Of a stretch of DNA of 64,000 bases, positions 52,217 through 61,182 are shown in pieces. The stretch is from contig NZ_JACJSI010000010.1 in assembly GCF_014698065.1 (NCBI RefSeq), positions 1 to 64,000 of the forward strand, in the 5' to 3' direction. Every line of letters starts with the position of its first letter. Position 1 is the stretch's first letter. A program made the translations under genes and the position numbers. The notes under the pieces were generated by a model. It was not told the origin of the DNA and searched no databases. It worked only from the letters and a program-made list of their open reading frames with translations. The stretch is from Nostoc flagelliforme FACHB-838 (lineage in GTDB: Bacteria; Cyanobacteriota; Cyanobacteriia; Cyanobacteriales; Nostocaceae).

Positions 52217-53905
52217 ATGACACAGGTAGAATTTCCACGGAATACTCCACCAGAAGGAAAGAAACCGGAAATGGTGGCTGGCCACACCTCCCATCCGAAG
52301 GCGTGGAAATGGCAGGACTATTTTACATTTAATGTTGACCACAAAGTTATTGGTATTCAATACCTAGTAACAGCGTTTGTGTTCTATCTCATCGGCGGAC
52401 TGATGGCGATCGCTCTGCGTGTCGAATTAGCAACACCAGAATCAGACGTACTCGACCCCAATCTGTATAACGCTTTCATGACCAATCACGGGACGATCAT
52501 GATCTTCCTGTGGATTGTCCCTAGCGCTATTGGCGGATTTGGTAACTATTTAGTGCCATTGATGGTTGGTGCTAGGGATATGGCTTTCCCGAAGCTGAAC
52601 GCGATCGCTTTTTGGTTAAACCCACCAGCCGGATTACTTATATTAGGTAGTTTCATTTTTGGCGGTTCGCAATCTGGTTGGACAGCTTACCCACCTTTGA
52701 GCTTGGTGACAGCGCCAATTGCTCAAACTATGTGGATACTTGCGATCGTCTTAGTGGGAACTTCTTCAATTTTGGGTTCACTGAACTTTGTGATCACCAT
52801 TTTGATGATGAAGGTTTCTAGCATGAAATGGGATCAAGTTCCTCTATTTTGCTGGGCAATCTTGGCAACCTCCATCCTGGCGCTTCTCTCCACACCTGTA
52901 TTAGCAGCCGGTTTAGTTCTGTTGTTATTTGACCTCAACTTTGGCACCTCCTTCTTTAAACCAGATGCAGGTGGTAACGTTGTAATTTATCAACACTTAT
53001 TCTGGTTTTATTCTCACCCGGCAGTATATTTAATGATTCTGCCCATCTTCGGCATCATGTCGGAGGTAATTCCAGTTCACGCCCGTAAGCCAATTTTTGG
53101 TTATAAAGCGATCGCTTATTCTAGTGTAGCCATCTGCGTTGTCGGTTTGTTCGTCTGGGTACACCACATGTTCACCAGTGGCACACCCGGCTGGATGCGG
53201 ATGTTCTTCACTATCTCCACTCTTATAGTTGCAGTTCCGACTGGCGTGAAGATTTTTGCTTGGGTTGCTACCCTTTGGGGTGGTAAAATCCGCTTCACAG
53301 GTGCGATGCTTTTCGCCATTGGCTTGTTGTCCATGTTTGTCATGGGCGGCTTAAGTGGTGTGACGATGGGAACAGCCCCCTTTGATGTTCACGTTCACGA
53401 CACATATTATGTAGTTGGACATTTCCATTACGTTCTGTTTGGCGGTTCCGTGTTTGGCATTTATGCCGGTATTTATCACTGGTTCCCCAAAATGACCGGA
53501 CGAATGCTGAATGAAAGCTTGGCACGTATTCACTTTGCCCTTACCTTCATCGGTACTAATCTGACCTTTTTACCCATGCACGAGTTGGGTTTACAAGGAA
53601 TGCCCCGACGAGTGGCAATGTATGACCCCCAATTTATTGACCTCAATCAAATTTGTACCTTTGGTTCATTTGTCTTGGGGATATCGGTAATTCCTTTCGC
53701 CATCAACATGATCTACAGTTGGCTGAAAGGGCCTTTGGCTGGTGATAATCCTTGGCAAGCTTTGACTTTAGAATGGACAACTAGCTCACCACCTGCAATT
53801 GAAAACTGGGAAGTGTTGCCGGTTGTCACTCATGGCCCTTATGACTACGGTCATGGTCATAGTAATGAAGTACAGCCATCTGCAACGCCGGAAGCTAGTG
53901 CTTAG
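52217..53905 (+). CDS. coxA: Cytochrome c oxidase subunit I (heterocyst-type Cox2)
   Basis: 562 residues, 12 membrane helices. Conserved: low-spin heme a and CuB histidines in NHGTIMIFLWIVPSAIGGFG, SHPAVYLMILPIFGIMSEV (the His-Tyr cross-link region), VHHMFTSGTPGW, and DTYYVVGHFHYVLFGG. It reduces O2 to water and pumps protons. In heterocysts this removes oxygen that would damage nitrogenase. Start at 52217 with AAAGGAC upstream. The C-terminus is short and His/Pro-rich. Confidence 0.98.
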   Translation: MTQVEFPRNTPPEGKKPEMVAGHTSHPKAWKWQDYFTFNVDHKVIGIQYLVTAFVFYLIGGLMAIALRVELATPESDVLDPNLYNAFMTNHGTIMIFLWIVPSAIGGFGNYLVPLMVGARDMAFPKLNAIAFWLNPPAGLLILGSFIFGGSQSGWTAYPPLSLVTAPIAQTMWILAIVLVGTSSILGSLNFVITILMMKVSSMKWDQVPLFCWAILATSILALLSTPVLAAGLVLLLFDLNFGTSFFKPDAGGNVVIYQHLFWFYSHPAVYLMILPIFGIMSEVIPVHARKPIFGYKAIAYSSVAICVVGLFVWVHHMFTSGTPGWMRMFFTISTLIVAVPTGVKIFAWVATLWGGKIRFTGAMLFAIGLLSMFVMGGLSGVTMGTAPFDVHVHDTYYVVGHFHYVLFGGSVFGIYAGIYHWFPKMTGRMLNESLARIHFALTFIGTNLTFLPMHELGLQGMPRRVAMYDPQFIDLNQICTFGSFVLGISVIPFAINMIYSWLKGPLAGDNPWQALTLEWTTSSPPAIENWEVLPVVTHGPYDYGHGHSNEVQPSATPEASA

Positions 53906-53954
53906 TTAGTAGAGTGAGTAATGCGATCGCTCTCAAGCTGACTGCAATTTCTAG

Positions 53955-54215
53955 TCATTTGATTTGAGAACTCGAAACTTCAAGCTTGGAACTCGAAAGG
54001 CCAAGTTCTGAACTCGGAACTTCAGCCTTAGAACTCGAAACTTCAGCTTCGGAACTCGGAACTTCAGCTTCGGAACTCGGAACTTCAGCTTCGGAACTCG
54101 GAACTTGAGCCTCAGAACTCGGAACTTGAGCCTCAGAACTCGGAACTTGAGCCTCAGAACTCGGAACTTGAGCCTCAGAACTCGGAACTTGAGCTTCGGA
54201 ACTCGGAACTCGGAA
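53955..54215. repeat. 21-bp tandem array GAACTCGGAACTTGAGCCTCA
   Basis: About 12 imperfect copies of a 21-bp unit (three related heptamers) fill the gap after coxA; an antisense frame through it gives only FRVLRLK repeats and is not a gene. Confidence 0.92.
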
Positions 54216-54246
54216 TTTTGAGAATTCTTGAACAAGTGAAGAGTTC

Positions 54247-54401
54247 AGGACTTACGCAAAATTATGAAAAAACGAACCGCATACTCCTACGGAGAAGCAA
54301 GCTACGCGTAGCGTCTCGTAGAGAAGGGCGCATTCGCGCAGCGTCTCGTCAGAGAAGGACACGAAGTAATAAGAGTTTCAGAGAGTTCTTGCGTAAGTCC
54401 T
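54247..54401. mobile_element. MITE with AGGACTTACGCAA ends
   Basis: AGGACTTACGCAA (54247-54259) and TTGCGTAAGTCCT (54389-54401) are perfect terminal inverted repeats of a 155-bp element. The core carries two GTAGCGTCTCGTAGAGAAG-type repeats. A single diverged end (AGGATTTACGCAG) occurs near 59191. Confidence 0.75.
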
Positions 54402-54405
54402 AGAG

Positions 54406-54514
54406 TTAATACTATTTCACTTTAATAATGATACAAATACGCTGGTAAGGGCATGGCAATGCCATGCCCCTACGAGAAATCTATATGTATCAGGATTTTT
54501 GTGAATTGGTATAA
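54406..54514. mobile_element. MITE-like element, copy 2 (TTAATACTATTTCAC ends)
   Basis: Starts TTAATACTATTTCACTTTAA and ends GTGAATTGGTATAA, the same ends as the element at 10714. A GTAAGGGCATGGC...GCCATGCCCCTAC palindrome (54445-54473) forms its core, so the two copies share ends but not middles. Confidence 0.6.
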
Positions 54515-54620
54515 GTTAAACAAGGATTTTGGATGAAGAATGAAAATTTTGCCGCTTCAGACTTCATTCTTCATTCAAGCTTCCACAACAGACACAGTGG
54601 ATAATATTGTCAAAAAATCT

Positions 54621-55220
54621 ATGACTATAGCTACAACCACAAGCGAAGATCACAGTGCAGGACACGAAGAACATCCAGATTTAAGAGTCTGGGGACTGTT
54701 GACGTTCCTCGCTTCTGAATCCCTAATGTTTGGGGGATTTTTTGCCACTTACTTATTTTTCCGTGGTACTACAGCAGTTTGGCCTCCAGAAGGGAGTGAA
54801 GTAGAATTACTCGTGCCGACGATTAACACCATTATTCTGGTGTCTAGTAGTTTCGTCATTCACTTCGGTGATAAGGCGATTAAAAAGAATAACGTCAAGG
54901 GAATGCAACTGTGGTATGCGATTACCGCAATTATGGGTGCAATTTTCTTAGGTGGTCAAGTTTATGAATACTCAACATTAGGATACGGACTGACTACCAA
55001 CGTCTTCGCCAACTGCTTTTATATCATGACTGGGTTCCACGGTTTGCACGTTTTTGTAGGACTGTTATTGATATTACGTGTATTGTGGCGATCGCGTCTT
55101 CCCGGTGAATATTCTGCAACCAATCATACTTTCATCGAAATGACAGAAATTTACTGGCACTTCGTAGACATTATTTGGATTGTTTTATTCACCCTAGTGT
55201 ACGTTCTAACTTTGTTTTAA
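54621..55220 (+). CDS. coxC: Cytochrome c oxidase subunit III (heterocyst-type Cox2)
   Basis: 199 residues from ATG 54621 (MTIATTTSEDHSAGHEEHPD); an ATG at 54540 would add 27 unusual residues. Five membrane helices; RVWGLLTFLASESLMFGGFF and FIEMTEIYWHFVDIIWIVLF with the conserved Glu and His. It completes the Cox2 oxidase. It is separated from coxA by 715 bp of repeats and two MITE-like elements, so its transcription with coxBA is uncertain. The 3' end has a nearby partial copy. Confidence 0.94.
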   Translation: MTIATTTSEDHSAGHEEHPDLRVWGLLTFLASESLMFGGFFATYLFFRGTTAVWPPEGSEVELLVPTINTIILVSSSFVIHFGDKAIKKNNVKGMQLWYAITAIMGAIFLGGQVYEYSTLGYGLTTNVFANCFYIMTGFHGLHVFVGLLLILRVLWRSRLPGEYSATNHTFIEMTEIYWHFVDIIWIVLFTLVYVLTLF

Positions 55221-55282
55221 AGGGGAGTGGGGAGTAGGGAGTAGGGAGTGGTGAATATTCCTACTTCCTACTTTCTATTGCT

Positions 55283-55324
55283 ATTCTTGTATTTACCTTA
55301 GTATACGTTATCACTTTGTTTTAA
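55283..55324 (+). pseudogene. Duplicate of the coxC 3' end
   Basis: 42 bp, about 83% identical to 55179-55220, reading ILVFTLVYVITLF-stop against IVLFTLVYVLTLF-stop of coxC. It sits 62 bp downstream, separated by GGGAGTA-type repeats, and is not part of an ORF. It is a leftover of a local duplication. Confidence 0.65.
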
Positions 55325-55395
55325 ATAGCGTATGTAACACTCCCTCATGTCCCCCACTCCCCATTTCCTACTCCCCACTCCCTAATAAATTTATT

Positions 55396-55881
55396 ATGCA
55401 AGCTGATACAAAGAAATTCTCATGGTTCCAGGTTCCAGAGGACATCAAAAACCTATTAATTTTAGCTGCACAAAATTGGGAAAACACATCAGAATCAGAA
55501 AAATATATTCAACAAGCTTTAGAAAAAACTGGTGAAAATACAGATGTGTTAGTAGCAGCATATAGATTTTTCTATTATAAAAATAATTATTCTCTTGCAT
55601 TACAAACAACGACTAAATTATTAGATAAAATTAAAGAAATAGAAAACTTGCCTGATGACTGGGAGCAACTTAAGCCCATATTAGTCAATCGCAAAGAAGA
55701 CCCACAAATTCGATTGTACTTAAATGCTTATGCTGCTTCTGGATTAGTACTAGCAAAGTTAGGAGCAATTGAGCAAGCAAAAGAAATCAGCGCCAAAGTC
55801 AAACAGATAGACGAAAAGCATGATTTTGGAGCCGGAATTCTCCTGGATATTTTGACACGTCCAGCAGAAGAAGATGATTAA
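55396..55881 (+). CDS. TPR-like hypothetical protein beside cox genes
   Basis: 161 residues, helical, with TPR-like hairpins (SEKYIQQALEKTGENTDVLVA, YRFFYYKNNYSLALQTTTKL, GLVLAKLGAIEQAKEISAKV). No membrane segment. I recall a similar gene after coxC in this nif-linked block of Anabaena. Protein-protein contact is inferred; function unknown. Confidence 0.72.
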   Translation: MQADTKKFSWFQVPEDIKNLLILAAQNWENTSESEKYIQQALEKTGENTDVLVAAYRFFYYKNNYSLALQTTTKLLDKIKEIENLPDDWEQLKPILVNRKEDPQIRLYLNAYAASGLVLAKLGAIEQAKEISAKVKQIDEKHDFGAGILLDILTRPAEEDD

Positions 55882-55967
55882 TTAGTCAATGCACTTCTGG
55901 ACAAGAAAGAGTGGGGAGTGGGGCAGAGGGGAGAAAAACTCTTAACTCCTAACTCCTAACTCAGCAC

Positions 55968-56153
55968 TCAGCACTTAGCACTGTTTTGCCCAATGCCCTT
56001 TTGGTGAAAAATCATGAACAATTGGTTATCTACCATATCATATTCCCTATTAGGAGCAGCTACTGATAGCAACTCTATCTTTCCTCCTATCACCATACCT
56101 ACTAAAGTTCCTGGAGATAATAAGATTCCTAATGTCTCTCCGATCATTATCAT
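55968..56153 (-). CDS. Small glycine-rich ORF, doubtful
   Basis: 61 codons (IMIGETLGILLSPGTLVGMVIGG...). Composition of the first 50 residues is protein-like, but the last part is encoded by repeat DNA (CAAAACAGTGCTAAGTGC). It may be a 3'-eroded gene. Confidence 0.3.
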   Translation of the reverse strand: MIMIGETLGILLSPGTLVGMVIGGKIELLSVAAPNREYDMVDNQLFMIFHQKGIGQNSAKC

Positions 56154-56183
56154 CCAATCTTCTCAGCTATCAATTTAAAAGTT

Positions 56184-56795
56184 ATGAAAGGTAGGGATTG
56201 GCTGCTAACGGGGGACGGTCAGTATCAAGGCTGTAAATCTGTAAGAGCATGGGATTTGTTGAGAGAAAATTACCGCCTTTATCGCTTTTTAACTGAGGTG
56301 GAAGATGTTCTCAATAGTGTGGATGACGAAAGCAGTCGTCTACCAGAAATCCGAATGCTCGTAAGGCGCTTGATTGTAAATTCCTACTGGGTGCGAAGTC
56401 AACGTTTAGAGCCTTCGCCCAAAACAGGAACCTCTGTTTTACTCCTATATGATGAATTGGGTTTTCCGTTGACTGTGCAAACAGTAACGTTTGCACCTGG
56501 AACCCGATCAAACATTCATAATCATGGGACGTGGGGAATAGTGGCGGTGTTACAAGGCCAGGAGAAAAATAGTTTTTGGCGACGCACTCCTAGCCCAGAA
56601 TTTCAGGACAAAATTGAGCAGACGGGAGAAGTAACTCTATTTCCAGGGGATATTATTAGCTTCACTCCCGATGCAATTCACAGTGTAGAAGCAGTGGGCA
56701 ATGAACCAACTGTGACTTTTAATATCTACGGTGAAACTGCTCCAAATGAGAGATTTGAGTTTGACCCAGTTAAGTGTAGTGCTAAAAACTTTTAG
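56184..56795 (+). CDS. Cysteine-dioxygenase-type cupin
   Basis: 203 residues. Double-stranded beta-helix with metal ligands: SNIHNHGTWGIVAVLQGQ (His-x-His) and, in the second half, AIHSVEAVG (third His). This fits CDO_I-like dioxygenases, which oxidise thiols with Fe(II). Its place between coxC and the nitrogenase-associated gene suggests a link to sulfur or redox metabolism in N2 fixation; cysK follows downstream. Confidence 0.8.
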   Translation: MKGRDWLLTGDGQYQGCKSVRAWDLLRENYRLYRFLTEVEDVLNSVDDESSRLPEIRMLVRRLIVNSYWVRSQRLEPSPKTGTSVLLLYDELGFPLTVQTVTFAPGTRSNIHNHGTWGIVAVLQGQEKNSFWRRTPSPEFQDKIEQTGEVTLFPGDIISFTPDAIHSVEAVGNEPTVTFNIYGETAPNERFEFDPVKCSAKNF

Positions 56796-56864
56796 CATCA
56801 CGCGGTAGAGGCACACAAATGTGCGCCCCTAAAAACGAATAGTATTCTACTAAGAGGTAGTTGA

Positions 56865-57356
56865 ATGGCAAGGGTAATTTTTTATAGCAAACCAGGCTGT
56901 AAAGGTGGTACTAAGCAAAAAGTTTTGCTAACAGCTGCTGGTCATGAGGTGATACCACAGAACCTGCTAACAGAATCTTGGACAGTTGAACGGTTGCGCT
57001 CATTTTTTGGCGATCGCCCCGTGGCCGAATGGTTTAATCCTTCCGCCCCCAAGATAAAATCTGGTGAGGTGGTTCCAGAAAAAATCGATGCACAAAGCGC
57101 CTTGACGCTGATGTTGGCAGATCCTCTGTTGATTCGCCGTCCTTTGTTAGAGGTAGGCGATGCCTCTGACGGGCAAAGCCTACGCCGTGAGATAGGATTC
57201 GATGTAGAAAAGATTGATGCTTGGATTGGTTTAAAGCCTGTAGATGAGTCCTTGCGAGAAATCAGCGAAAATCTTATGAAGGAGAATTTGCAAGGCTGTT
57301 CTCACGGTCACGACCATAGCCATGATCACCATAAGAAAGGTGGCTGTAAGCATTAG
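56865..57356 (+). CDS. Nitrogenase-associated ArsC-like protein
   Basis: 163 residues. ArsC/Spx-like thioredoxin fold: ARVIFYSKPGCKGGTKQKVLL (a single Cys, CKGG rather than CxxC), ESWTVERLRSFFGDRPVAEW, and PLLIRRPLLE. Matches the nitrogenase-associated protein family found near nif genes. The C-terminal tail (GCSHGHDHSHDHHKKGGCKH) is His/Cys-rich and likely binds metal. Residues about 98-108 (GDASDGQSLRR) are encoded by a dispersed repeat (57158-57186) also seen in menG. Confidence 0.87.
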   Translation: MARVIFYSKPGCKGGTKQKVLLTAAGHEVIPQNLLTESWTVERLRSFFGDRPVAEWFNPSAPKIKSGEVVPEKIDAQSALTLMLADPLLIRRPLLEVGDASDGQSLRREIGFDVEKIDAWIGLKPVDESLREISENLMKENLQGCSHGHDHSHDHHKKGGCKH

Positions 57357-57436
57357 TATGTTGTTCAATAATGCCTAAAGTAGCTGAAGTAGCGGCTGTT
57401 AATAAGACTACCATCTACTTCACTCACAAAGGCTTT

Positions 57437-57464
57437 GTGATTTCCTAAAAAACTAGGAAATCAC
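57437..57464. terminator. 11-bp perfect hairpin between convergent genes
   Basis: GTGATTTCCTA and TAGGAAATCAC form a perfect stem with a 6-nt loop between the nitrogenase-associated gene and cysK. Candidate bidirectional transcript end. Confidence 0.55.
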
Positions 57465-57484
57465 ATTGATCTGAAAGTACACCC

Positions 57485-57512
57485 GTAGGGGCACGGTATG
57501 CCGTGCCCCTAC
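57485..57512. repeat. GTAGGGGCACGG...CCGTGCCCCTAC palindrome
   Basis: 12-bp perfect arms with a TATG loop; same family as the elements at 2568 and 54445. Confidence 0.75.
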
Positions 57513-57572
57513 ACCTTGGAATATAATGTTGTAGCGCATTTGAATAGGAACCGTTATATCTTCTCGGTTTCC

Positions 57573-58532
57573 TTAACGCACCCCAGCAGTTTCTAAAGCC
57601 AAGTCTTGAAACATGGGTGTGCTGAGGTAACGTTCGCCAAAGGAAGGCTGAATCATCACGATTAAACGTCCGGCGTTTTCTGGACGTTTACCTACTTGAA
57701 TTGCAGCACACAATGCTGCACCAGAGGATATCCCAGACAATAAGCCTTCTTCTTTTGCCAAACGTCGCCCATAAGCGATCGCTTGTTCATCGCTGACTCT
57801 AATTACTTCATCAACCAATTCCAGACGGAGAACATCTGGGACAAATCCGGCACCAATACCTTGAATTCTGTGTGGCCCGGCTTCACCACCTGAGAGAACT
57901 GGACTGTTGCTGGGTTCAACTGCGATCGCTTGAAAAGTCTTCTTACGCTGTTTGAGTACTTCTGCAACCCCAGTAATGGTTCCACCAGTACCCACCCCAG
58001 CAATGACGATATCCACTTCCCCGTCTGTATCTGTCCAAATTTCTTCTGCGGTGGTTTCCTGGTGAACCTTGGGATTAGCAGGGTTGCGGAACTGTTGCAG
58101 CATAAAAGCATCAGGAGTATTAGCCACAATTTCTTCGGCTTTGCGAATAGCTCCCCGCATTCCCTCAACCCCTGGTGTCAACTCCAAAGACGCACCATAA
58201 GCTTTGAGCATAGCCCGTCGTTCTTGGCTCATTGTTTCTGGCATTGTCAAAATCAAACGGTAGCCACGCGCTGCTGCTACCATCGCTAGAGCAATTCCTG
58301 TATTACCGGAGGTAGGCTCAACTAAAATGGTTTTTCCAGGGGAAATTGAGCCAGCAGCTTCTGCTGAGAGTACCATACTTAACCCAATGCGGTCTTTCAC
58401 CGAAGCTGCTGGGTTCATCCCTTCTAATTTGGCAACTATCCTTGCTACTACTCCCTCAGCTTGAGGAATTTTGTTCAGTTGAACTAAAGGAGTCCGTCCG
58501 ATCAGTTCTGTTATGTCTTTAGCAATCCGCAT
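57573..58532 (-). CDS. cysK: Cysteine synthase A
   Basis: 319 residues, PLP-dependent. PLP lysine in [14 protein letters not shown], substrate loop [20 protein letters not shown], phosphate loop [15 protein letters not shown], and [11 protein letters not shown]. It makes cysteine from O-acetylserine and sulfide. Convergent with the nif-linked genes; cyanobacteria often have several cysK paralogues. Confidence 0.95.
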   Translation of the reverse strand: MRIAKDITELIGRTPLVQLNKIPQAEGVVARIVAKLEGMNPAASVKDRIGLSMVLSAEAAGSISPGKTILVEPTSGNTGIALAMVAAARGYRLILTMPETMSQERRAMLKAYGASLELTPGVEGMRGAIRKAEEIVANTPDAFMLQQFRNPANPKVHQETTAEEIWTDTDGEVDIVIAGVGTGGTITGVAEVLKQRKKTFQAIAVEPSNSPVLSGGEAGPHRIQGIGAGFVPDVLRLELVDEVIRVSDEQAIAYGRRLAKEEGLLSGISSGAALCAAIQVGKRPENAGRLIVMIQPSFGERYLSTPMFQDLALETAGVR

Positions 58533-59547
58533 TATTTAACTCCTAAAATCCTAAATCTTAGTACAAAGTATTTACTTCTAACAATAAGCTTTTGTGTATT
58601 TAATTTGTAGTGTAGTGTCAATGACTGCATATACTATCTATTCTAACTAAATCACAAAATATGAAAGCTTAGGAAGAACCTTTATCAGATGTTCCCATTG
58701 ATTCTCACTTCAGCAGAAGGCTAGCTTGCCATACTTGTATTTTACCATTTGGAATTGCTGACTATTGTTTTTTGGACTAAAAATCTGTATATATGCATAA
58801 TTTTTACCATTATTTTTAATATCTCCTATATGTTATAGAAATATAATTTACTTTCACAACATTTAATTGTTTTTTCTAATTTTTTAGTCTATCTTTATCA
58901 AAAGACATTGATATTTTCTTTTGAGTGCAGTTTTTGTCTTCTAAAAAATGCATCAGAAATAGTCCTTAATCATTGCCTACACTGCTTTGAGGTTGAGTGC
59001 AGAAATACCAGAACCCCACCTCGTAAACACTAGAACCCCGTCCTAAAAACACTAGCACCCATACCCCAATTAATTTTTGTAAGACTTATCAGGCAAGGAT
59101 TACAGGGTTTGAGTACTATTCTAATGAATTTAATAATCTTAACACGGCTAGGGTAAACTGTTTTGTGGAGAGCGGCTGATATAAATCGTATAGGATTTAC
59201 GCAGAGATTCCCCTCTACCCCCCAACATTCCTGAGCGAAAGCTTAGTGAACTAGGGGGGACTTCTTAATCTCTCTTTTGAAAGGAAGATGAAATCACATT
59301 CTCTGAATCTGAGTGCGTTATTTCTAGCTGATTAATCCTACGTTTTGTGAAAAGGTTGGTAACTTTTCAGTGGTCAGTAGTCAGTGGTAATTATAAAAAT
59401 GACTGGCAACTAACAATTGTAAAACTACCATTTACACATATTTTAATATCAAACCTGTTTAAAAAGTAGAAATATATAGCTACTTTCAATAAGCAGCAAA
59501 AGATATTTTCTTGCTGAGTGCATACTACCTAGCAAGGGAGAGCCGAG
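58533..59547. other. 1-kb AT-rich gene-free region
   Basis: No ORF above noise and no RNA gene recognised. Features: a threefold imperfect AACACTAGAACCCC repeat (58999-59065), a lone MITE-like end AGGATTTACGCAG (59191), and TCCCCTCTACCCCCC / CTAGGGGGGA (59208-59261) that can form a hairpin. The rest is A/T-rich, with a likely promoter before 59548. Confidence 0.55.
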
Positions 59548-59970
59548 ATGAAAGCCAAACTTTTAAATCTTCTCACAGTTTGCGTAGTTACATTAGTAGT
59601 GCTTTCTCCAGGAGTAGTAGTATTTGGCATAGTTTGGGAACGACATTTGGAGTTAGTAAAATCCCAGAATTTAGCCTGCGAAATTAACAAGACTAGTAGA
59701 AATGCTCCTATCTTGGCTCCCCGGATGGAGGGTACACATTCCCCTCAGACTAACATTAAATCCTCTGACCGTAATGTGATTCATCAAATGCTGACTGTTG
59801 CTGAACAATATAAATTTGCCACGATCCTACAATGGTTCTTCTTGCTAACCCCTATTTGTATTGGGTTAGGGATTCTTTTTTACGACAGATATTTTGTTCA
59901 TCGTGCTGCTGTTTTAAAAGAACAAGTTGAAATGTTGGAAAGGCTATGGCAGCACAGTATCGAACAATAA
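59548..59970 (+). CDS. Two-helix membrane protein, hypothetical
   Basis: 140 residues. N-terminal helix (about 8-28, LLTVCVVTLVVLSPGVVVFG), a soluble loop with one Cys (about 30-90), second helix (about 93-112, ATILQWFFLLTPICIGLGIL) and a short coiled tail. AGGGAGAG precedes the ATG. First of three closely spaced small genes. No family known. Confidence 0.65.
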   Translation: MKAKLLNLLTVCVVTLVVLSPGVVVFGIVWERHLELVKSQNLACEINKTSRNAPILAPRMEGTHSPQTNIKSSDRNVIHQMLTVAEQYKFATILQWFFLLTPICIGLGILFYDRYFVHRAAVLKEQVEMLERLWQHSIEQ

Positions 59971-60009
59971 CCAATTCACAATTAACTCACTAAAATCAAC
60001 AAAATTACT

Positions 60010-60291
60010 ATGTCAGAACAACGCCAACAACTGTATTTCAATCTTATTGATGAGCTACTCAAATGTCCTAATGGTCAAGAACCAGAAGTTTTGGAAAGTA
60101 AGCCAGAATTGATTGATTCTGGGTTTGTAGAGACAATGTTACAAGTAGCAACTATGTTTGCCCATGAAGGCAATCAAGATGGTGCTAAGTTTTTATTTTT
60201 TGTAGCGCGTGAGCTAGCTAAAGAACTGGGTTTATACCCAGAAGTTTCCAATCCTGAAGTTGCAAATACTGAAGCCGCAAATAAGGAGTAA
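60010..60291 (+). CDS. Small helical hypothetical protein
   Basis: 93 residues. Helical body (YFNLIDELLKCPNGQEPEVL, MLQVATMFAHEGNQDGAKFL); the tail repeats a five-residue unit (PEVSN PEVAN TEAAN). 2 bp before the next gene, so probably translated together. Confidence 0.65.
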   Translation: MSEQRQQLYFNLIDELLKCPNGQEPEVLESKPELIDSGFVETMLQVATMFAHEGNQDGAKFLFFVARELAKELGLYPEVSNPEVANTEAANKE

Positions 60292-60293
60292 AA

Positions 60294-60605
60294 ATGCTGT
60301 TGACTTCAACGGATGCGGGACAAATAGCTTTAGAACTGCTGATGGCAGATTGGAATATTTCAGAAGAGAATCGGGAGTGGTTTACAATCTTTAACTCTCG
60401 TCTAATTGGCGAGAGTTGGTACACTGTAGAATTAGGTGTAGAAGGATTTCCCGATAGATGGTTTCTTCAAGTATATGACAATGGAGTGTGCGATCCAAAC
60501 TACACATTTATATCGCCAGTGCATGGTTCTGAAGGATTTACGGACTTTGTAAATGTGCCGGATATTGTAGCAGAAGTCTTAGTTTGTGAACGCAATGCTC
60601 GATAA
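60294..60605 (+). CDS. Small soluble hypothetical protein
   Basis: 103 residues, mixed alpha/beta (LMADWNISEENREWFTIFNS, GESWYTVELGVEGFPDRWFL). No recognised domain. Last of the 59548-60605 group. Confidence 0.65.
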   Translation: MLLTSTDAGQIALELLMADWNISEENREWFTIFNSRLIGESWYTVELGVEGFPDRWFLQVYDNGVCDPNYTFISPVHGSEGFTDFVNVPDIVAEVLVCERNAR

Positions 60606-61179
60606 TAATTAAAAAGGCAAAATTTAGAATTCAACATTAAGATATGCTATTTAAATGCATTTTCTTTGAATTCATAATTTTCGATATTAGAGTATTTGGG
60701 AGCATCTCACCTTTGCAAATATACCTGTCGATTAGAAATCGCGGTTAATCTTGCAAACATAGACGCTTTGCTGCTACTCTTACGAGAAGGGTTTCAGCGT
60801 CACTCGCAGGGTAGTTCGCCTACGCTGACTAAGAAAAACAATTTGCTCAAGCAACTGGTTTAACCCACACAGGTGGGTTAAGTCTCTTATAACTGCGAAT
60901 TCCATTTGCCAAGTCTAATACCGCAAGGCGGAAGTCAAAAGTCACGCATAATTGTATTCTAAACTCTTGCGCCATTTCAAATGATATGTTTATTTCTGCC
61001 GTGCTGCACTAAGGTTTTCAAACCAATACTTTTATATTTAAATATAAAGATGCTTTACGCAAAGCTGAGGTAATACTAAACAATGTATGCCTCTTTTTTT
61101 GTAATGTTTAATATTTTATTTAAGCCTGTTAGGCTATTTTGTCATGTTTAATTGATAAAATTATGTTATATTAAATAGC
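60606..61179. other. Gene-free stretch with terminator-like hairpin and repeats
   Basis: TTAACCCAC (60860-60868) and GTGGGTTAA (60873-60881) make a perfect 9-bp stem, possibly ending the preceding operon. Near 60765-60830 is a diverged copy of the TACGAGAAGGG/GCGTC dispersed repeat. AT-rich promoter-like DNA precedes 61183. Confidence 0.55.
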
Positions 61180-61182
61180 GTG

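Noticed and set aside
53951-54235. 94-codon minus-strand frame with FRVLRLK repeats
   Set aside because: It is the translation of a 21-bp tandem DNA array with no start signals; the repeat explains the open frame.
54218-54403. 61-codon plus-strand frame
   Set aside because: Lies almost wholly in a MITE and its internal dispersed repeats; arginine-rich and not protein-like.
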